A stretch of DNA of 8,877 nucleotides, taken from positions 1-8,877 of the forward strand of contig JANYHY010000256.1 of the NCBI GenBank assembly GCA_025362165.1, read 5' to 3'. The DNA comes from Myxococcales bacterium (GTDB taxonomy: Bacteria; Myxococcota_A; Polyangia; Polyangiales; Polyangiaceae). Below, piece by piece: positions 6,719 through 8,877 of this stretch; position 1 is the stretch's first letter; the number at the start of each line of letters is the position of its first letter. The translations under genes were made by a program, and so were the position numbers. Below the pieces are notes generated by a model. It was not told the origin of the DNA. It searched no databases and worked only from the letters and a program-made list of their open reading frames with translations.

Positions 6719-7912
6719 CTACGAATTGACGATGGGCAGTCTCCGCGGGACATGGGACGGAGGCGCGTCGATGTTCTCTACGACGATCTCGAATCGCCCG
6801 TGATCGAAGGGCTTTCCCGGTGCGGCTTCCACTGGCACCAATCGCTCACGCAGGCCGCGTGATTGATGCTCCAACGCTCTGTGGTGACAATACGGGTTAT
6901 TGCCGGAGCGACCGAAGAACACATGGCTCGTCCAAGTGCAGCCAGCGCGGCATTCGTCTGCGTAATAGCAGTCTCTGCAGAAGCCCCAGAGATCATCCAC
7001 AGTGCGATCTCGATTGATGCGTAATTCGCGCGTGTTCGCCCAGATGTCTTCCAATGAGCGGTCTCGAATGCGCCCGCCCGTATACGATTGAGTCGGCAAT
7101 GAAGGGCAGCCTTTGATGGCGCCGTCGCTCTCGATGCCAAGCGCGCGAGTCCCAGCGGGGCATCCGCTCCAATGTAGTGCTCCGCCGTCCACGCCTCGAT
7201 TGCGCAGTACGGACTCGAACGGACCATAGTAGCCAATGTTGTTTGCAGGCCAAACGCGAACGCCCCGCTCCAACGCCGTGACCGCGAGCGCGCCGAGCTT
7301 GGGATACAGGTCAAGCAGCTCATAGGGTTGAAATAGCCACTCTGGACGATCGGCCGCGCGTCCCATCGGGACCGTGAGCTGAATCTGCCAACCGCGCGCG
7401 CGTTTGTCCGCGATCAAATCCAAGACTGAAGACAAATCTGGATTGCTCAATCGATTGAGCTGCGTATTGGCGTGAACGGGGACGCCTGCGTCCGTCAAGA
7501 CGTCCAATGCGGCGACCGCTGCGTCGAAGCTTCCCCGCAATCCGCGCTGTCGATCGTGAGCCTCGCGCATTCCGTCGATCGACACTGACACGCCGACGAG
7601 GCCTGCTTGCTTGGCCTGTCGCGCTCGCTCGGCGTTCATCCCGCGACCGCCGGTGGTCATCGAGCACTCCATGCCATGATCGGTGATCGCCCGCGCGATG
7701 ATGTGCCAATCCGGCCGCAAATAGGCCTCTCCACCGATCAGCGTGACCTCGCGCGCTCCGAGAGCGGCGAGCTGCACGACCATGTCGAGGGCCTCCGCGG
7801 TGGAGAGCTCGTCGTCTCGCGGCTTGCCTGCGCGCGAGCCGCAATGACCGCACGACAAGTCACACTTGAGCGTGAGCTCCCAAACGACATACACCGGCGC
7901 GGCAGAGCTCAT
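6719..7912 (-). CDS. Radical SAM/SPASM domain enzyme, candidate peptide or protein maturase
   Basis: 397 residues from ATG 7912. The radical SAM core has C17-x3-C21-x2-C24 (CDLSCGHC) to bind the SAM-cleaving 4Fe-4S cluster, GGE at 60-62 for SAM, and SVSIDG ending at 114. The C-terminal SPASM domain is complete: C251-x12-G-x4-C269, then C312-x2-C315-x5-C321-x3-C325-x16-C342, enough for two auxiliary clusters. No recognition (RRE-like) domain is evident before the core. A 50-residue tail follows the last cysteine. SPASM enzymes such as anSME, PqqE and MftC make C-C, thioether or oxidative changes in ribosomal peptides or proteins. The start overlaps the stop of the upstream zinc-ribbon gene by four bases (ATGA), implying coupled translation. 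Frames starting further upstream, to 8161, are antisense or out-of-frame to that gene. Family assignment is firm; the substrate is inferred only from neighbours. Confidence 0.93.
   Translation of the reverse strand: MSSAAPVYVVWELTLKCDLSCGHCGSRAGKPRDDELSTAEALDMVVQLAALGAREVTLIGGEAYLRPDWHIIARAITDHGMECSMTTGGRGMNAERARQAKQAGLVGVSVSIDGMREAHDRQRGLRGSFDAAVAALDVLTDAGVPVHANTQLNRLSNPDLSSVLDLIADKRARGWQIQLTVPMGRAADRPEWLFQPYELLDLYPKLGALAVTALERGVRVWPANNIGYYGPFESVLRNRGVDGGALHWSGCPAGTRALGIESDGAIKGCPSLPTQSYTGGRIRDRSLEDIWANTRELRINRDRTVDDLWGFCRDCYYADECRAGCTWTSHVFFGRSGNNPYCHHRALEHQSRGLRERLVPVEAAPGKPFDHGRFEIVVENIDAPPSHVPRRLPIVNS
7909..7912 (-). other. ATGA start/stop overlap
   Basis: Minus-strand ATGA combines the radical SAM start codon (7912-7910) with the TGA stop of the zinc-ribbon gene (7911-7909). 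A G-run lies directly before it (GGGGGATGA), too close for a standard ribosome-binding site, which fits re-initiation after the upstream gene. Confidence 0.9.
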
Positions 7913-8217
7913 CCCCCAGAGTCGCTGGCGTCCTTCGATCCATCCGAGGCGTCCGCAGCGTCCACTGCGGCATCCACTCCGGAGTCGTGGCTTGCGTCGC
8001 CGACTTGCACGTCCGGTTTGTCGAGACCGCTGTCGCGCACTCCGTAGTCCGACGGCATCCCATACGCGCACCCAAGCCCGACCGTCATCGCCGTAGCTCC
8101 CGCAAGCGTCGCGATAATGCCTTTCCCAGGAGCCCGAGTGCGCGCCCCACAAAACGGACAAGCAACCTCAGCAACCTTGACGTGACGCGCGCAAGTCGAG
8201 CACCGAAACAAACTCAT
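7909..8217 (-). CDS. Small zinc-ribbon membrane protein with CAYGMPSDYG motif and Asp-rich tail
   Basis: 102 residues from ATG 8217; a longer reading from 8280 adds 21 residues without a sensible signal and is not favoured. Zinc ribbon C6-x2-C9-x10-C20-x2-C23 (CSTC...CPFCGAR), then a basic joint (RTRAPGK), a hydrophobic helix (about 33-49) ending GLGC at Cys50, then AYGMPSDYGVRDSG (51-64) and a low-complexity tail of Asp, Ala, Ser and Gly. Topology predicts a cytoplasmic ribbon and an exported tail; Cys50 could be a lipid acceptor, though the lipobox is weak and an internal ribbon before it would be unusual. First gene of the operon and translationally coupled to the radical SAM enzyme, which makes it the best substrate candidate: the YG-P motif or the Asp/Ser-rich tail could be the modified part (inference). 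Alternatively it recruits the enzyme to the membrane. No ribosome-binding site is obvious. Confidence 0.75.
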   Translation of the reverse strand: MSLFRCSTCARHVKVAEVACPFCGARTRAPGKGIIATLAGATAMTVGLGCAYGMPSDYGVRDSGLDKPDVQVGDASHDSGVDAAVDAADASDGSKDASDSGG

Positions 8218-8296
8218 TCTCAACACACTACCACAGTACCCACTCCCTCGACGACCTCGCGCGACATGCGAATCGATCAACGACGCAACCCCTATT

Positions 8297-8474
8297 TCCC
8301 CCCCAGCTACCTGTCGCCGAGACCGGCAGCGGCGCGGTGCTTTCCCTTGGGACGCCGACCAGACACTGCATCAAGCGATCGTAGAACTGACCTCACACGT
8401 CGGCGCAAAGGAGGCGGCCCAAGGGAAAGTACTGCGACGTGCCGAGCCCCAACCTCCAACCGACAGGTACCCCC
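8297..8474. repeat. Long imperfect palindromic element, copy 2
   Basis: Same orientation as copy 1. TACCTGTCG (8308-8316) pairs with CGACAGGTA (8461-8469); CGGCA (8324-8328) with TGCCG (8440-8444); after one bulged G, 8330-8351 pairs with 8418-8439 with one mismatch and two G-U pairs; CGCC (8353-8356) pairs with GGCG (8413-8416). The apical loop is about 56 nt. Weaker similarity to copy 1 continues leftwards to about 8281 (4986 in copy 1). It lies between the divergent operon and DUF58 genes, in the promoter area of both, so here it cannot serve mainly as a terminator. Confidence 0.88.
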
Positions 8475-8497
8475 ACTTTCCTGCTAACTTTGCCTCG

Positions 8498-8877
8498 TTG
8501 AGGCTCCATCCCACACGACCCACGTTTCACGTTGCGCTCTGCGGCGCTGCGTTGCTCGCGCTCGGGATAGCGTCTCGGCAGGCGCCGATTTGCGGGTTTG
8601 GGGCTGCGATGATCGCGGCGGTCGCGCTCGGTCGTGCGGTCGCGCTGGCTTCTGTGACGCGTCTGCGTGCGAGCGGCTTCGAGATGGTGTGGAGCACTCC
8701 CAAGCGCGTGATCCGCGCGGCTCGCGGCGCCACCGTGGAGATCGAGGCGGAGCTCCGCAATCGAAGCACGGACGACATGCGCGGAGTCTCTCTGCGCGCG
8801 GTGTCGTCGAGCATGCTGGAGACCACCATCTCTCCTGCGATCGTCGATCTACCCGCGGAGAGCCGAGTGTTCGTCAA
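8498..8877 (+). CDS. DUF58-type membrane protein, N-terminal part (3' end outside window)
   Basis: The plus-strand frame is open from before 8498 to the window end, giving 126 codons. From TTG 8498 it reads RLHPTRPTFHVAL, then two hydrophobic segments (CGAALLALGIA and GFGAAMIAAVALGRAVAL), then VTRLRASGFEMVW and a beta-rich portion with GATVEIEAELRNRST and VDLPAESRVFV. Two N-terminal membrane helices followed by an N-R/N-x-S/G strand domain is how DUF58 proteins begin; the diagnostic DUF58 core lies beyond the window. DUF58 proteins are often encoded beside MoxR-type AAA ATPases, but none is in view. Start: no ATG precedes the helices (ATG 8609 would remove the first), so TTG 8498 is chosen, without a clear ribosome-binding site. 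It starts 23 bp after the palindromic element. The minus-strand frame here is a shadow. Confidence 0.7.
   Translation, partial: MRLHPTRPTFHVALCGAALLALGIASRQAPICGFGAAMIAAVALGRAVALASVTRLRASGFEMVWSTPKRVIRAARGATVEIEAELRNRSTDDMRGVSLRAVSSSMLETTISPAIVDLPAESRVFV

Larger units (their letters stand above)
5181..8296 (-). other. Four-gene operon bracketed by direct copies of a palindromic element
   Basis: Everything between the two palindromic repeats belongs to one co-oriented run: zinc ribbon, radical SAM/SPASM, propeller lipoprotein, zinc ribbon, with junctions of -4, 36 and 66 bp. The leader at 8218-8296 is the only place for the operon promoter before the repeat; I see no convincing -35/-10 pair there. 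The bracket could mark a unit gained or exchanged by recombination between the repeats, but no integrase, transposase or target duplication is visible. Confidence 0.55.

Noticed and set aside
8407..8414. Strong Shine-Dalgarno-like AAAGGAGG
   Set aside because: No start codon follows at a usable distance, it lies in the variable apical loop of repeat copy 2, and it is absent from copy 1.
5002..8474. Integron attC sites flanking a gene cassette
   Set aside because: The hairpins are direct repeats around genes, but I find no matching GTTRRRY/RYYYAAC core pair, the elements are longer than usual attC sites and no integrase is in view.
8527..8877. 116-residue minus-strand frame at the right edge
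   Set aside because: Ser/Arg/Thr-rich shadow of the plus-strand DUF58-type protein.

Overview
The window is GC-rich DNA that most resembles a myxobacterium (Myxococcota, Polyangiales-like). This is an inference from gene style: a TPR protein, several secreted proteins or lipoproteins with Asp/Gly/Ser/Thr-rich linkers, a cysteine-rich repeat lipoprotein, a wax-ester-synthase-type acyltransferase, small zinc-ribbon membrane proteins, and the start of a DUF58-type protein. No rRNA, tRNA, CRISPR array, transposase or integrase was seen.

Layout. 1-1168 (+): 3' part of a TPR protein, followed by a hairpin that probably terminates transcription. 1242-1721 (-): small hypothetical protein, possibly lipocalin-like, convergent with the TPR gene. 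1774-3009 (+): wax ester synthase/diacylglycerol acyltransferase-like protein. 3013-3816 (-): predicted outer-membrane beta-barrel of the phenol-degradation MetA-like type, ending 3 bp from the acyltransferase stop. 3920-4969 (+): lipoprotein made of seven cysteine-rich repeats, divergent from the barrel gene. 5183-8217 (-): a four-gene run of zinc-ribbon membrane protein, radical SAM/SPASM enzyme, beta-propeller-like lipoprotein and a second zinc-ribbon membrane protein. 8498-8877 (+): start of a DUF58-type protein, cut by the window edge.

The most interesting part is the four-gene run. The first zinc-ribbon gene overlaps the radical SAM/SPASM start codon by four bases (ATGA). The last gene is a paralogue of the first: both have CxxC-x10-CxxC, a hydrophobic segment and a YG-containing tail. 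SPASM enzymes commonly modify ribosomally made peptides or proteins, so the small proteins are reasonable candidate substrates. The product and chemistry cannot be read from the sequence.

The run is bracketed by two direct copies of a roughly 180-bp imperfect palindrome (5002-5180 and 8297-8474). The copies are nearly identical in their arms and differ in the apical loop. Each folds on paper into a long hairpin. One copy sits between convergent genes and the other between divergent genes, so a plain terminator does not explain both. They look like a dispersed palindromic element or structured RNA, and they could define the operon as an exchangeable cassette.
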